Shown: one piece after another, positions 1 through 10,692 of the stretch
Layout: the number at the start of each line of letters is the position of its first letter
Numbering within the stretch: the stretch's first letter is position 1
Assembly (NCBI GenBank): GCA_019744975.1
Contig: JAIETP010000003.1
Location: 186,001 to 250,000, forward strand
Length of the DNA stretch: 64,000 nt
DNA from: Burkholderiales bacterium
Lineage (GTDB): Bacteria > Pseudomonadota > Gammaproteobacteria > Burkholderiales > SG8-41
Reading direction: 5' to 3'
Notes under the pieces: model-generated
Told to the model about the DNA's origin: nothing
What the model saw: only the letters and a program-made list of their open reading frames with translations
Database searches by the model: none
Program-made: the position numbers and the translations under genes

Positions 1-1
1 C

Positions 2-775
2 AAACGCATCACCGACATCACCGAGCCGGGCCGCATCGTGCTCGACATCGCCGAACGCATGCTGCGCGATGCCGACAACATGCGCTCGGTCGGGCGCGAG
101 TTCAACGACGGCGGCCGCGGCACACTGGTCATCGCCACCACGCACACCCAGGCGCGTTATGCGCTGCCGCCGGTGGTCGCGCGCTTCACCCAGCGTTATC
201 CGCAGGTCAGGCTGACGCTGCGCGAAGGCAGTCCGGAACACATCGCGACCCTGCTGCGCGACGGCGACGCCGATATCGGCATCGCCACCGAATCAGACGA
301 AGCCTTCGCCGATCTGGTGACCCTGCCCTGCGCGCAATGGACACGCAGCGTGATCACGCCGCTGAAACATCCGCTGCTTGGCGCCGGGCCGTTGACGCTG
401 GAAAAAATCGCCACCTACCCGCTGATCACCTATGACTTCGCGTTCACCGCCAATTCACCGATCAAGCGGGCGTTTGACGATGCCGGCATCCAGCCCAACA
501 TCGTACTCACCGCGATTGCCGCCGACATCATCAAGGCTTACGTCGAAATGGGCATGGGCATCGGCATCCTCGCCAAGATGGCCTTCGATCCGGCGCGCGA
601 CCATGGCATCCGGCTGATCAATGCCGACCACCTGTTCGCGGCCAGCACCACGCGCATCGCACTGCGGCGCAATGCCTGGCTGCGCGGCTACATCTACGAC
701 TTCATCGAACTGTTCGCGCCGCGCCTCAAACACGATGTGGTCGAAGCCGCACTGAAGGAAACCGGCGTGTCCTGA
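2..775 (+). CDS. cysB: CysB-like LysR-family regulator (5' partial)
   Basis: The frame is open from base 2 and 257 residues are visible. CysB proteins are about 315-325 residues, so roughly 60 N-terminal residues including the helix-turn-helix lie outside the window. The visible part is the effector-binding domain, starting near the linker motif TTHTQARYALP that is characteristic of CysB/Cbl, followed by the conserved stretches IGIATES, YPLITYDFAFT and GMGIGILAKMAF. CysB activates sulfate and cysteine assimilation in response to N-acetylserine. A strong terminator follows and then an oxyanion ABC transporter, so control of that transporter by this protein is plausible but not shown by the sequence. 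Confidence 0.85.
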   Translation, partial: KRITDITEPGRIVLDIAERMLRDADNMRSVGREFNDGGRGTLVIATTHTQARYALPPVVARFTQRYPQVRLTLREGSPEHIATLLRDGDADIGIATESDEAFADLVTLPCAQWTRSVITPLKHPLLGAGPLTLEKIATYPLITYDFAFTANSPIKRAFDDAGIQPNIVLTAIAADIIKAYVEMGMGIGILAKMAFDPARDHGIRLINADHLFAASTTRIALRRNAWLRGYIYDFIELFAPRLKHDVVEAALKETGVS

Positions 776-836
776 ACAAGGCAGGGGCCGCAGCAGTCCG
801 GACTTTGCAATTGCAGCAGGCCTGCGGTAGCGTGTC

Positions 837-871
837 GGCAGGCAGAACCTTTCTGCCTGCCATCCGTTTTT
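837..871 (+). terminator. Rho-independent terminator after cysB
   Basis: A perfect 11-bp stem (GGCAGGCAGAA / TTCTGCCTGCC) with a CCT loop is followed a few bases later by a run of five T. It lies 61 bases after the cysB stop and separates that gene from the transporter operon. Confidence 0.75.
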
Positions 872-897
872 CATGGCAAAAATTCAGAGGTGATCCC

Positions 898-1008
898 ATG
901 GTCGACTTGAGCCCTTCCCGCAGCCGTCGCGTCGTGGTCGGTTATTCAGCCCAACTGCATGCCAGCCAGGCCATCACGTCAAAACGTCAATCCTGCACTT
1001 TCCGCTAA
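898..1008 (+). CDS. Possible 36-aa leader peptide
   Basis: A short frame begins with ATG after a good ribosome binding site (AGAGGTGATCCC) and ends 16 bases before the substrate-binding protein gene. The product is basic in its first half (SPSRSRR) and has a single Cys near its end (QSCTFR). I recognise no family. Its position between the cysB terminator and the transporter operon would suit a translated leader, but it could be chance. Confidence 0.3.
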   Translation: MVDLSPSRSRRVVVGYSAQLHASQAITSKRQSCTFR

Positions 1009-1024
1009 CCCGAAAGGAAACGTC

Positions 1025-1918
1025 ATGTTGTGCTCTTCCCCGTTTTCATGTCCCGCCATCGCTTCGCTGTTTCGCAACACCCTCGCCGCCCTCGGCTTCA
1101 CCGCACTGCTCGCCGCACCGGCTCTTGCCCAGCAGACGCTCAAGGTCACCACGATCCCCGAGGAAGCCGCCACCGAGCAGATCCGCAAGTTCGGTCCGCT
1201 GACCCGCTACCTCGAACGCACGGTCGGCATGAAAGTCGAATTCACCCCGGTCAGTGACTACCCCGCAGCCGTCGAAGCCCTGGTCAACAAGCAGGTTGAT
1301 CTGGTCTGGTTCGGCGGCTTCACGCACGTCCAGGCGCAACTCCGCTCCGGCGGCAAGATCGTGCCGATCGCCCAGCGCGAAGAAGACACCCAGTTCCGTT
1401 CGGTGTTCATCACCCTGGCGGACTCAGGCATCAAGACGCTGGCCGACCTCAAGGGCAAACAGGTGAGCTTCGGCTCGCAGTCGAGCACCTCGGGCCACCT
1501 GATGCCGCGCAGTTACCTGCTGCAGGCGAAGATCGACCCGGACAAGGATTTCAAACGCGTCGCCTACTCCGGCGCACATGACGCCACCATCGCCTCCGTC
1601 GTTGGCGGCCGCGTCGATGCTGCAGCACTCGACATCACGGTGTGGCGCAAGTTCGTCGACGAAAAAAAGGTTGATACGTCCAAAGTCAATGTGTTCTACA
1701 CCACCCCGCCGTATTTCAATTACAACTGGTCGGTGCATGCCGACATGCCGGCCGCACTGCGCGAACGACTCACCAAAGCGCTGCTCGACCTGTCGATGGC
1801 GACGCCGGAGGGCAAGGAAATCCTGACACTGAATCGCGCGACCAAATACATCGCGACCAAACCGGAAAACTACAAAGACCTTGAAACCGCGGGCCGCAGC
1901 GCAGGCCTGATCAAGTAA
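1025..1918 (+). CDS. PhnD-type substrate-binding protein, putative selenate/oxyanion transporter
   Basis: This is a periplasmic binding protein of the PhnD family, 297 aa. ATG 1025 is chosen because GAAAGG lies just upstream and the protein then begins with a signal peptide ending near ALAQQ; the frame stays open further upstream. Family features are WFGGFTHVQAQ (around residue 95) and SSTSGHLMPRSY (around 155). PhnD relatives bind phosphonate, phosphite or phosphate; one clade is labelled putative selenate because its genes sit beside selenium genes. The CysB neighbour and the selA, selB and selenoprotein genes in this window favour selenate or another sulfur-like oxyanion, but the ligand is inference. 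The ATPase and two permeases follow directly. Confidence 0.75.
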   Translation: MLCSSPFSCPAIASLFRNTLAALGFTALLAAPALAQQTLKVTTIPEEAATEQIRKFGPLTRYLERTVGMKVEFTPVSDYPAAVEALVNKQVDLVWFGGFTHVQAQLRSGGKIVPIAQREEDTQFRSVFITLADSGIKTLADLKGKQVSFGSQSSTSGHLMPRSYLLQAKIDPDKDFKRVAYSGAHDATIASVVGGRVDAAALDITVWRKFVDEKKVDTSKVNVFYTTPPYFNYNWSVHADMPAALRERLTKALLDLSMATPEGKEILTLNRATKYIATKPENYKDLETAGRSAGLIK

Positions 1919-1925
1919 CGACAAC

Positions 1926-2756
1926 ATGCGTATCACCCTCCAGGGACTGGCGGCGCGCCATCCGGCGGCCGCCGCCGCTAGCCCGCCGGCATTAAAACCG
2001 CTGACGCTGACCATTGCGCCGGGCGAACAGGTCGCCATCATCGGACCTTCAGGGGCGGGCAAAACAACGCTGCTCTACGCGCTGGCCTGCGCACTGGAGC
2101 CCGCGACGGGGCGGCTGGAGCTTGACGGGGTTGACCCGTGGCTGCTGTCAGTGGCGCAATTGCAGAAACTGCGTGGCCGGCTGTTCCTCGCTCCGCAAAC
2201 GCCACCGTTGCCGCCCCGCCAACGCGTCATCACCGCGGTGCTCGCCGCACGACTGCCACAACAGTCCTTGCTGGCCAGCCTGCGCTCGCTGTTTTACCCG
2301 ACACACATCGCCGAGGCTGAAGCAGCCCTGACCCGCTTCGATCTCGCCGGCAAGTTGTGGAACAGGGTCGACCGGCTCTCGGGAGGAGAACGCCAGCGAG
2401 TGGGACTCGCCCGCGCGCTGATATCGAAGGCCGACCTGTGGCTGGTGGATGAGCCGCTGTCGTCACTCGATCCCTCCCGGGCAATACTCGCCATTGACGC
2501 GCTGACACAATCGGCGCGGGATTGCGGCGCCACCCTCATCACCACGCTGCACCAGGTCGATGTGGCCACGCGTTTTCCCCGCGTCATCGGTCTGCGCGAC
2601 GGTGAACTGCAGTTCGACCTGCTTGCGCATGAAGTCACGCCCGAACGGCTGGCGGCGCTCTACGCCCAGCACGAACACGAACTGCTGGGAGCGCCCCCCG
2701 CTCCCGGCGATGACGGGGCCGACGGCAAACCCGCCGCCGCCATGTATTGCCGGTAA
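1926..2756 (+). CDS. ABC transporter ATP-binding protein, PhnC-like
   Basis: This 276-aa ATPase should energise uptake by the adjacent binding protein and permeases. Walker A is GPSGAGKTT (about residue 40), the signature is LSGGERQRVG (about 152) and Walker B is LWLVDEPLSSLDP, followed by the switch His in TTLHQVD. It starts 7 bases after the binding-protein gene. The Ala/Pro-rich C-terminal tail (about the last 25 residues, with GAPPAPGDDGADG) is unusual and may be non-functional. Confidence 0.85.
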   Translation: MRITLQGLAARHPAAAAASPPALKPLTLTIAPGEQVAIIGPSGAGKTTLLYALACALEPATGRLELDGVDPWLLSVAQLQKLRGRLFLAPQTPPLPPRQRVITAVLAARLPQQSLLASLRSLFYPTHIAEAEAALTRFDLAGKLWNRVDRLSGGERQRVGLARALISKADLWLVDEPLSSLDPSRAILAIDALTQSARDCGATLITTLHQVDVATRFPRVIGLRDGELQFDLLAHEVTPERLAALYAQHEHELLGAPPAPGDDGADGKPAAAMYCR

Positions 2757-2765
2757 TCCTCTGCC

Positions 2766-3611
2766 TTGAACAGCCCGGCATCCACCACCGTCATTGCACC
2801 GCAGCTGCGCGACCCCGCATGGCTGTCGCGCGTATTCTGGTTATGCGCCGGGCTGGTGCTGCTGGCGCCGGCACTGGTGCTGACTGAATTCAAACCCTGG
2901 ACGCTGTTTGAAGCGGAGACCATCAAATCAACAAAACGCTTTCTGGCAGATTTTTTCCCGCCCAAGGTCGAAGGCGAATTCCTGCTTCTGGTGGCGAAGG
3001 AATGCTGGCGAACCGTCGCCATTGCCACCGCGGGCATGGCGCTGGCATTGCTGATCGCCATTCCGCTCACCCTCATTTCAACCAGCGCACTCTCCATTTC
3101 AGCGCTGCCGGGACGCATGCATGCGATCCCTTTTGTCGTCCGCCAGGCGGTACGCTGGTTGCTGATCGTGCTGCGCAGCGTACCCGAACTGATCTGGGCG
3201 CTGGTGTTCGTCCGCGTCGTCGGACTCGGCCCCACCGCGGGTGTACTGGCCATCGCACTCACTTATGGCGGCATGCTCGGCAAGGTTTATGGCGAAATTC
3301 TGGAAAGTGACGAGTCCCATGCCACCAACACGCTGCTGCGCAACGGCGCGGGACGCCTGCAGGCTTTTTTCTACGGCCTGCTGCCGCAGAGCGCCGCGGA
3401 ACTGACCAGCTACACGGTCTACCGCTGGGAATGCGCGATTCGTTCCTCCGCCGTACTCGGCTTCGTCGGCGCCGGCGGCCTCGGCCAGCAGATGGACAAC
3501 TCGATGAAAATGTTCCAGGGCGGAGAGGTCGCGACCATGCTCATCGTGTTCATGCTGCTGGTGGGGCTGGCCGACTATGCCAGTGCCTGGTTGAGGCGTG
3601 TGCTGGCATGA
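2766..3611 (+). CDS. ABC transporter permease, PhnE-like (first)
   Basis: This 281-aa inner-membrane permease has about six hydrophobic segments and a PhnE-type cytoplasmic coupling stretch (GGMLGKVYGEILES, around residue 177). Further family features are TSYTVYRWECAIRSSAVLG and GGLGQQMD. TTG 2766, 9 bases after the ATPase gene, is the first in-frame start and gives a normal length. A second related permease follows, so the membrane channel is probably a heterodimer. Confidence 0.82.
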   Translation: MNSPASTTVIAPQLRDPAWLSRVFWLCAGLVLLAPALVLTEFKPWTLFEAETIKSTKRFLADFFPPKVEGEFLLLVAKECWRTVAIATAGMALALLIAIPLTLISTSALSISALPGRMHAIPFVVRQAVRWLLIVLRSVPELIWALVFVRVVGLGPTAGVLAIALTYGGMLGKVYGEILESDESHATNTLLRNGAGRLQAFFYGLLPQSAAELTSYTVYRWECAIRSSAVLGFVGAGGLGQQMDNSMKMFQGGEVATMLIVFMLLVGLADYASAWLRRVLA

Positions 3612-3627
3612 GCCACCTGGCGAGGGG

Positions 3628-3643
3628 CCCCGCTTCAGCGGGG
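3628..3643. repeat. Perfect hairpin between the two permease genes
   Basis: CCCCGC-TTCA-GCGGGG forms a 6-bp GC-only stem in the 109-base gap between the permease genes. No T-run follows, so it is more likely an mRNA-processing or attenuating element, or a REP-like palindrome, than a terminator. Confidence 0.45.
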
Positions 3644-3720
3644 ATCTACAGCAAGGCGAATGCCAGCGGCGGCCGACAGCACGGCACGCAATATGCAACG
3701 GATGGAATGGAGGCTGCGGC

Positions 3721-4557
3721 ATGAACCCCCGGACTAAAAGCACTGCCGCGAACGAAGCCTACCGGCTGCCGCCAAAAATTTTCGATGCGCGTTGCGCGGC
3801 CTGCTGGTTCATGGTGGGTCTGGCCGCACTGACGGCGGCAAGTTTTCTGTCCCTCGATCTGCAATGGGCTAAATTCCTGTCTGTCGATTCGGCGCAGAGA
3901 ATGGGCAAATTTCTGGGGGAACTGCTGTCCCCCGCCGCGGATTCCGTATTCCTGCAGAAACTGGCGATGGCCAGCCTGGAGACCATTGCCATGTCGGTAC
4001 TCGGCACACTGCTCGCCGCGATCGCCGGTCTCGCACTCGCGCTGCCGGCCAGCCGCACCCATGCCAACGACAAAGCGTTCTGGCGTGTCCCGACTCGCCT
4101 GCTGCTGAACGGATTGCGCTCGATCCCGGAATTGGTGTGGGCCGCCCTGCTGATCATCTCCGCCGGACTCGGCCCCTTTGCCGGAACGCTGGCACTGGCC
4201 TTGCATACCACGGGCGTGCTGGGCCGGCTGTTCGCCGAAGCGATTGAAAATGCCCCGCCCGGTCCCGCATTTGCGCTGCGTGTGCAGGGCGTGCCGGCCG
4301 GCCGGATATTCCTATACTCGACGCTTGCCCAGATCGTGCCGCAACTGATGTCGTACACGCTCTATCGCTGGGAAAACAACATCCGCGCGGCCGCAGTGCT
4401 CGGCGTGGTCGGCGGTGGCGGGCTTGGTCAGATGCTGGCCTTCCACATGGGGCTGTTCCACATGAACGAAACCAGTTCGATCCTGATCACGATGATTCTG
4501 CTGGTCGCCATGGTGGATCTGCTGTCCTACCTGTCGCGGCGCCTGCTGCAGCGCTGA
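3721..4557 (+). CDS. ABC transporter permease, PhnE-like (second)
   Basis: This 278-aa permease is homologous to the upstream one, sharing the arrangement LRSIPELVWAALL, then YTLYRWENNIRAAAVLG and GGGGLGQ. ATG 3721 is preferred because TGGAGG lies 8 bases upstream. An in-frame GTG at 3598 would overlap the first permease and translate the hairpin region, so I rejected it. This is the last gene of the transporter operon and converges with murJ. Confidence 0.82.
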   Translation: MNPRTKSTAANEAYRLPPKIFDARCAACWFMVGLAALTAASFLSLDLQWAKFLSVDSAQRMGKFLGELLSPAADSVFLQKLAMASLETIAMSVLGTLLAAIAGLALALPASRTHANDKAFWRVPTRLLLNGLRSIPELVWAALLIISAGLGPFAGTLALALHTTGVLGRLFAEAIENAPPGPAFALRVQGVPAGRIFLYSTLAQIVPQLMSYTLYRWENNIRAAAVLGVVGGGGLGQMLAFHMGLFHMNETSSILITMILLVAMVDLLSYLSRRLLQR

Positions 4558-4578
4558 ACCCGGTATATCCGTAGCCGC

Positions 4579-6117
4579 TCATTCCACCGAGCGCCGCGCA
4601 AAATCCCGCGGCCGGAATCCAAGCACCCACAGCGTGGCGAAATAGCTGCCGGCCCCGGCAAAGACCAGCACTCCCATGCGACCGATGCGCTCCACAGCCC
4701 CCGCCGCCAGCCAGCCGGTTGTATCGCCGGACAACAACCACAACACGGCGCCCATGACATACACCGCCAGCGCCAGCTTCAGCAAAAAAATGCCCCAGCC
4801 CGGTTGCGGCATGTAAATCGCGCGGCTCCGGAGGCCGCGCAGCAGCAGAGCTGCGTTGAGGCAGGCGCCAAGACTGATCGACAACGCCAGACCGGCGTGA
4901 CGCAATTCCCAGATCAGCAACAGGTTGAGCAGCTGCGTAAATACCAGCGTGACCACCGCGATTTTCACCGGTGTGCGGATATCCTGCCGCGCATAAAAAC
5001 CGGGCGCCAGCACCTTTACCGCAATCAGGCCGACCAGGCCGATGGAATACGCGATCACCGCATGACGGGTGTTGATCACGTCGGTTGCGGTGAACGCGCC
5101 GTAATGAAACAGCGTGGTGATCAGCGGCACCGCCAGCAAGGCCAGTGCGGCGGCGGCGGGCACCGCCAGCAACAGCGTCAGGCGCAAACCCCAGTCCAGC
5201 AATTCCGAATAAGCCTGCACCGATTGCTCAGCATGACACTTGGCCAGACTGGGCAGCAGAATGGTGCCGAGTGCCACGCCGAGCATGCCGGCGGGAAACT
5301 CCATCAAACGATCGGCAAAATACAGCCAAGTCACGCTGCCGGTGATCAGGAACGATGCAAATACGATATTGATCAACAGGCTGACCTGGCCGACCGACAC
5401 ACCGAATACTGCGGGCACCATCTGCTTCAACACCCGCCGCACGCCTTCATCACGGAAATTCAGACGCAGCCGCGGCAACATGCCGATGCGCGCGAGGAAC
5501 GGCAACTGGAAGGCCAGTTGCAATACACCGCCGAAAAACACCGCCCACGCCAGCGCCATCACCGGTGGATCGAACCAGGGTGCCGCGAACAGCGCAAAAC
5601 CGATGAATGACAGGTTGAGCAGCACCGGCGTAAACGCCGGCACCGCAAACCGGCTCCAGGTATTGAGGATGCCGCCGGCGCAGGCCGTCAGGGCAATGAA
5701 CAGGATGTACGGAAATACAATGCGCAGCAGGTCAACGGTCAGCGCAAACTTTTCCGGGGTCGCGGTGAAACCCGGCGCGCTGATGCTGACAATCAGCGGC
5801 GCGGCGACCACCCCGACGGCTGTGACCAGCACCAGCGCCACCGTCAGCACCGCAGCCACATGATCGATCAGGGCGCGCGCCTCGGCCGGGCCACGGCGGT
5901 TCTTGTACTCGGCAAGGATCGGCACGAAGGCCTGGGAAAAAGCGCCTTCGGCAAACAGCCGTCGCAAGAGGTTGGGGATCTTGAAGGCGACGAAAAAGGC
6001 ATCGGTCATCAACCCGACCCCGAAAACCCGGGCAATCACCGCATCGCGCACGAAACCCAGCACGCGGGACAGCAGCGTCATGCTGCTGACTGTCGCTAAA
6101 GCCTTGAGTAAATTCAT
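4579..6117 (-). CDS. murJ: Lipid II flippase MurJ
   Basis: This 512-aa MOP-superfamily membrane protein (MviN/MurJ) moves lipid II to the periplasmic face for peptidoglycan synthesis. The N-terminus [21 protein letters not shown] and the following [21 protein letters not shown] and [21 protein letters not shown] are diagnostic. About 14 hydrophobic segments fill the rest. It is divergent from rpsT, an arrangement common in Betaproteobacteria. Confidence 0.95.
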   Translation of the reverse strand: MNLLKALATVSSMTLLSRVLGFVRDAVIARVFGVGLMTDAFFVAFKIPNLLRRLFAEGAFSQAFVPILAEYKNRRGPAEARALIDHVAAVLTVALVLVTAVGVVAAPLIVSISAPGFTATPEKFALTVDLLRIVFPYILFIALTACAGGILNTWSRFAVPAFTPVLLNLSFIGFALFAAPWFDPPVMALAWAVFFGGVLQLAFQLPFLARIGMLPRLRLNFRDEGVRRVLKQMVPAVFGVSVGQVSLLINIVFASFLITGSVTWLYFADRLMEFPAGMLGVALGTILLPSLAKCHAEQSVQAYSELLDWGLRLTLLLAVPAAAALALLAVPLITTLFHYGAFTATDVINTRHAVIAYSIGLVGLIAVKVLAPGFYARQDIRTPVKIAVVTLVFTQLLNLLLIWELRHAGLALSISLGACLNAALLLRGLRSRAIYMPQPGWGIFLLKLALAVYVMGAVLWLLSGDTTGWLAAGAVERIGRMGVLVFAGAGSYFATLWVLGFRPRDFARRSVE

Positions 6118-6247
6118 TTTTTCAGTATTTCGACGGTAGCGGGGCCGTCACCGCCGGGCTTGCGGAAGGAGCAGGATTTCTTTATCATTGCGCCCTTTTC
6201 CGAGTCACCCAAAACTGTTCTTTTCCTGAACGAAATCCGGAGTTTAC

Positions 6248-6511
6248 ATGGCCAATACTGCTTCAGCCAAAAAAGCCGCCCGCCAGGCCGTCAAACGCCG
6301 CGCCAGCAACATGGCACAACGCTCTGCACTGCGCACCGCAATGAAAGATGTGCGGAAGGCCATCGCCGCCGGCGATAAAGCCGCAGCCCGCGCCGTGTTT
6401 CAGCAGTCGGTGAGCACGATCGATTCGATCGCCGACAAGGACATCATGCACAAGAATACGGCTGCCCGTCACAAGAGCCGCCTGAACGCCGCCGTCAAGG
6501 CGATGGCGTAA
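6248..6511 (+). CDS. rpsT: 30S ribosomal protein S20
   Basis: This is an 87-aa, very basic protein with the typical S20 start ([18 protein letters not shown]) and the conserved [17 protein letters not shown] region. It binds 16S rRNA early in small-subunit assembly. Single-gene unit; the 130-base gap to murJ must hold both divergent promoters. Confidence 0.97.
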   Translation: MANTASAKKAARQAVKRRASNMAQRSALRTAMKDVRKAIAAGDKAAARAVFQQSVSTIDSIADKDIMHKNTAARHKSRLNAAVKAMA

Positions 6512-6590
6512 CAGTTGTTGTCGGCGGCCGGCAGCAGCCGGTCGCAGGACTGGCAGCCTCCCGGCCTGTCAGCCCTTAGTGCTTCTTAAT

Positions 6591-6941
6591 TTAATTAACA
6601 GCACCCGGACCGCGCAGCGCATCCCGCAGCGCCGCCTCCGCCGCCAGATCCTCCGGACGTTTTGCCTTGCGACCCGGCCGCAGTTTGAGTTGATTGTCCC
6701 GCGCAAACTGCAGCAGAAATGCAAACGCAGTCGGATCGCGATTCTCCAGCACACGATCAACCGCCACGCAGCGCACACCGCCGGCCATGATCGGCTTGAG
6801 AAAGGGCGAATAGGCCAGATAACCTTCGGCGCTGAACACGGACAACATGCCGCTCAAGCGCTCAGCCCAGTCGCTGGGACGGAAAGTTTCGCCGGTTTCG
6901 GTAACGCCCTGTATGACGATTTCTGGTGCCCCGTCGAACAT
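6591..6941 (-). CDS. DUF3579 family protein
   Basis: This conserved betaproteobacterial protein of unknown function is recognised by TFRPSDWAERLSGMLSVF (about residues 18-35) and the basic KLRPGRKAKRP stretch near the end. ATG 6941 (116 aa) is chosen because CAGGGA lies 6-7 bases upstream and the family normally begins close to the FRPSDW motif. An in-frame TTG at 7028 would add 29 residues without a clear ribosome binding site. It usually sits between rpsT and the arg genes, as here. Confidence 0.75.
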   Translation of the reverse strand: MFDGAPEIVIQGVTETGETFRPSDWAERLSGMLSVFSAEGYLAYSPFLKPIMAGGVRCVAVDRVLENRDPTAFAFLLQFARDNQLKLRPGRKAKRPEDLAAEAALRDALRGPGAVN

Positions 6942-7131
6942 GTTTAATCCCTGAGTTTTGCGCCGTGAAAAGTCTAGCAGAAGAGCCTTGATTTCGCTCT
7001 GCATTTCCATGGAAATTTCGCTTGCCAAGCAAAACCGGCTTGGATAAGAATAGTCGCTCCGGCGGCTTCAGGCCGCCGTCTGTTTTTGTATCGGGCTTTT
7101 TGTGCAGATGCTCTGTCGAGAAGGATGAACC

Positions 7132-8322
7132 ATGTCCCACGTGATGAACACCTATGGCCGGCTGCCGGTCACCTTTGAACATGGCGAAGGCGTCTGGCTC
7201 TGGGACACCGCGGGCAAACGTTATCTCGACGCGCTCGCAGGCGTGGCCGTGAATGCGGTCGGCCACAGCCACCCGAAGCTGGTGGCGGCGCTGCGCGACC
7301 AGGTCGGCAAGCTGATCCACACTTCCAACATCTACCAGATTGCTGCCCAGGAAAAACTCGCAGACCGCATTGCCGATGCATCCGGCATGGACAAGGTATT
7401 TTTCTGCAATTCAGGTGCCGAAGCCAACGAAGCGGCAATCAAGCTCGCGCGTTATTACGGTCACAAGAAGGGCATCGAACTTCCCGCGGTGGTGGTGCTC
7501 GAAAAATCCTTCCATGGCCGCACCATCGCCACACTGTCTGCCACCGGCAGCCGCAAGGTGCAGGCCGGATTCGAACCGCTGGTAACCGGGTTCGTGCGCG
7601 TACCGTTCAACGATCTCGAGGCGGTGCGGCGCGTCGCCGTTTCCAACCGCAACGTGGTCGCCGTACTTGCCGAGCTGGTGCAGGGTGAAGGCGGCGTCAG
7701 CGTATGTGACGACGATTATCTGAAAGGCCTGCGCGAAATCTGCGACGCCAACGGCTGGCTGCTGATGCTCGACGAAGTGCAGACCGGCATGGGCCGCACC
7801 GGCCGGATGTTCGCATTCCAGCATTACGGCGTGATGCCGGATGTGATCACGCTCGCCAAGGGCCTCGGCGGCGGCGTGCCGGTCGGCGCCTGTGTCGCCC
7901 GCGGCGAAGCTGCCACGCTGTTCCAGCCCGGCAGCCATGGCTCGACCTTCGGTGGCAATCCGCTTGCCTGCACGGCAGCGCTGACCACACTGGAGATCAT
8001 CGAATCCGAAAACCTGTGTCAGAACGCCAACGAGATGGGCGCGCATATCCGCAGCAGCCTGCAGCGTGCGCTCGCCGAGACGCCTGGCGTCAAGGACGTC
8101 CGCGGCAAGGGGCTGATGATCGGCATCGAACTCGACCGGCCCTGCGGCGACCTGGTGAAAACCGCACTCGAAGCCGGACTGCTGATCAACGTCACTGCCG
8201 AGAATGTGGTGCGGCTGGTACCGCCGCTGGTCATTTCACGCGCGGAAGCCGACCAACTGGTCGGCGAACTGGCGCCGATGATCCGCTCGTTTCTGATGAA
8301 AGCCACGCCGGCCGCCGCCTGA
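7132..8322 (+). CDS. argD: Acetylornithine aminotransferase
   Basis: This 396-aa class-III PLP aminotransferase makes N-acetylornithine in arginine synthesis and may also serve as succinyldiaminopimelate aminotransferase in lysine synthesis. Motifs are FCNSGAEANEAAIKLAR, LDEVQTGMGRTG and the PLP lysine in TLAKGLGGGVPVGA (about residue 243). GAAGGA precedes ATG 7132. It leads the argD-argF-argG group, 19 bases from argF. Confidence 0.93.
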   Translation: MSHVMNTYGRLPVTFEHGEGVWLWDTAGKRYLDALAGVAVNAVGHSHPKLVAALRDQVGKLIHTSNIYQIAAQEKLADRIADASGMDKVFFCNSGAEANEAAIKLARYYGHKKGIELPAVVVLEKSFHGRTIATLSATGSRKVQAGFEPLVTGFVRVPFNDLEAVRRVAVSNRNVVAVLAELVQGEGGVSVCDDDYLKGLREICDANGWLLMLDEVQTGMGRTGRMFAFQHYGVMPDVITLAKGLGGGVPVGACVARGEAATLFQPGSHGSTFGGNPLACTAALTTLEIIESENLCQNANEMGAHIRSSLQRALAETPGVKDVRGKGLMIGIELDRPCGDLVKTALEAGLLINVTAENVVRLVPPLVISRAEADQLVGELAPMIRSFLMKATPAAA

Positions 8323-8341
8323 GCGGCCATCGCGAACCGTC

Positions 8342-9262
8342 ATGCAATTACGCCATTACCTCCAGTTCAGGGATTTCAGCGCCGCCGAATACGCGCAGCT
8401 GTTCGCTCGCGCCGCCTGGATCAAGTCACGCTTCAAGCGTTACGAACCCTACCTGCCGCTGCACGACCGTACGCTGGCGATGATTTTCGAGAAAAACTCG
8501 ACACGTACCCGCGTGTCGTTCGAAGCCGGCATGCTGCAGATGGGCGGCACGGTGATCAACCTGACCTCCAGCCAGACCCAGCTCTCCCGCGGCGAACCAA
8601 TCGAGGACGTCGCGCGGGTGATCACGCGCATGGTCGACATCGTAATGATCCGCACCTTCGAGCAGGAGATCATCAACCGCTTCGCTTCGCACTCCCGGGT
8701 GCCAGTGATCAACGGGCTGACCAACGAATATCACCCCTGCCAGATCCTCGCCGACATTTTTACCTTCATCGAACATCGCGGCTCGATCCGCGGCAAAACC
8801 GTGGCCTGGATCGGCGACTCCAACAACGTCTGCAACACCTGGCTGCAGGCGGCGGAAGTGCTCGACTTCAATGTCCATGTATCAACGCCGCCCGGTTACG
8901 AAGTCGAGCCCGAACGCGCCGGCCTCTACGGCACCGACCATTACGAGGAATTCAAGGATCCGATGGACGCCGTGCGTGACGCCGACCTGGTCACCACCGA
9001 CGTCTGGACCAGCATGGGTTTCGAAGCCGAAAATGAAGAACGCAAACGCGACTTCGAGGACTGGTGCGTCGATGCCGACATGATGCGCATCGCCAGAAAA
9101 GACGCGCTGTTCATGCACTGCCTGCCCGCGCATCGCGGCGAGGAAGTCACCGCCGAAGTCATCGACGGCCCGCACAGCGTGGTCTGGGATGAGGCCGAGA
9201 ATCGTCTCCACGCACAAAAAGCCTTGATGGAATACCTGCTCCTAGGGCACGTGCAGACCTGA
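8342..9262 (+). CDS. argF: Ornithine carbamoyltransferase
   Basis: This 306-aa enzyme converts ornithine and carbamoyl phosphate to citrulline. The carbamoyl-phosphate loop FEKNSTRTRVSF (about residue 46) and the ornithine-binding FMHCLPAHRGEEV (about 259) are intact. It is followed after about 100 bases by argG. Confidence 0.96.
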   Translation: MQLRHYLQFRDFSAAEYAQLFARAAWIKSRFKRYEPYLPLHDRTLAMIFEKNSTRTRVSFEAGMLQMGGTVINLTSSQTQLSRGEPIEDVARVITRMVDIVMIRTFEQEIINRFASHSRVPVINGLTNEYHPCQILADIFTFIEHRGSIRGKTVAWIGDSNNVCNTWLQAAEVLDFNVHVSTPPGYEVEPERAGLYGTDHYEEFKDPMDAVRDADLVTTDVWTSMGFEAENEERKRDFEDWCVDADMMRIARKDALFMHCLPAHRGEEVTAEVIDGPHSVVWDEAENRLHAQKALMEYLLLGHVQT

Positions 9263-9366
9263 AGCCCGCGCGCCGGTAAAATGGCGCCCCGCGCATCCTT
9301 GGCGTTTACTCGTTTCGACAAGCTGTTTATTCGACTCATTTACCGATTCATCCTGATCCGAAGAAT

Positions 9367-10599
<1,233 letters not shown>

Positions 10600-10603
10600 C
10601 CCT

Positions 10604-10661
10604 CCGTTCGCCCTGAGCCTGTCGAAGGGCGGCCGGGCTTCGACAGGCTCAGCCCGAACGG
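10604..10661. repeat. Dispersed palindromic repeat, copy 1
   Basis: The outer arms are CCGTTCGCCCTGAGCCTGTC and, inverted, GACAGGCTCAGCCCGAACGG. The same unit occurs at 12194 and 14633, always in an intergenic gap just after a gene. It resembles the REP-like GCCTGTCGAAGG palindromes spread through many proteobacterial genomes. It could form a strong mRNA 3' hairpin. Confidence 0.8.
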
Positions 10662-10692
10662 TGTTTTGCAGAAATAAATTAAGGAAAGAATC

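Noticed and set aside
3598-3720. Extended N-terminus of the second permease from GTG 3598
   Set aside because: It would overlap the first permease gene and translate a hairpin; ATG 3721 has a good ribosome binding site.
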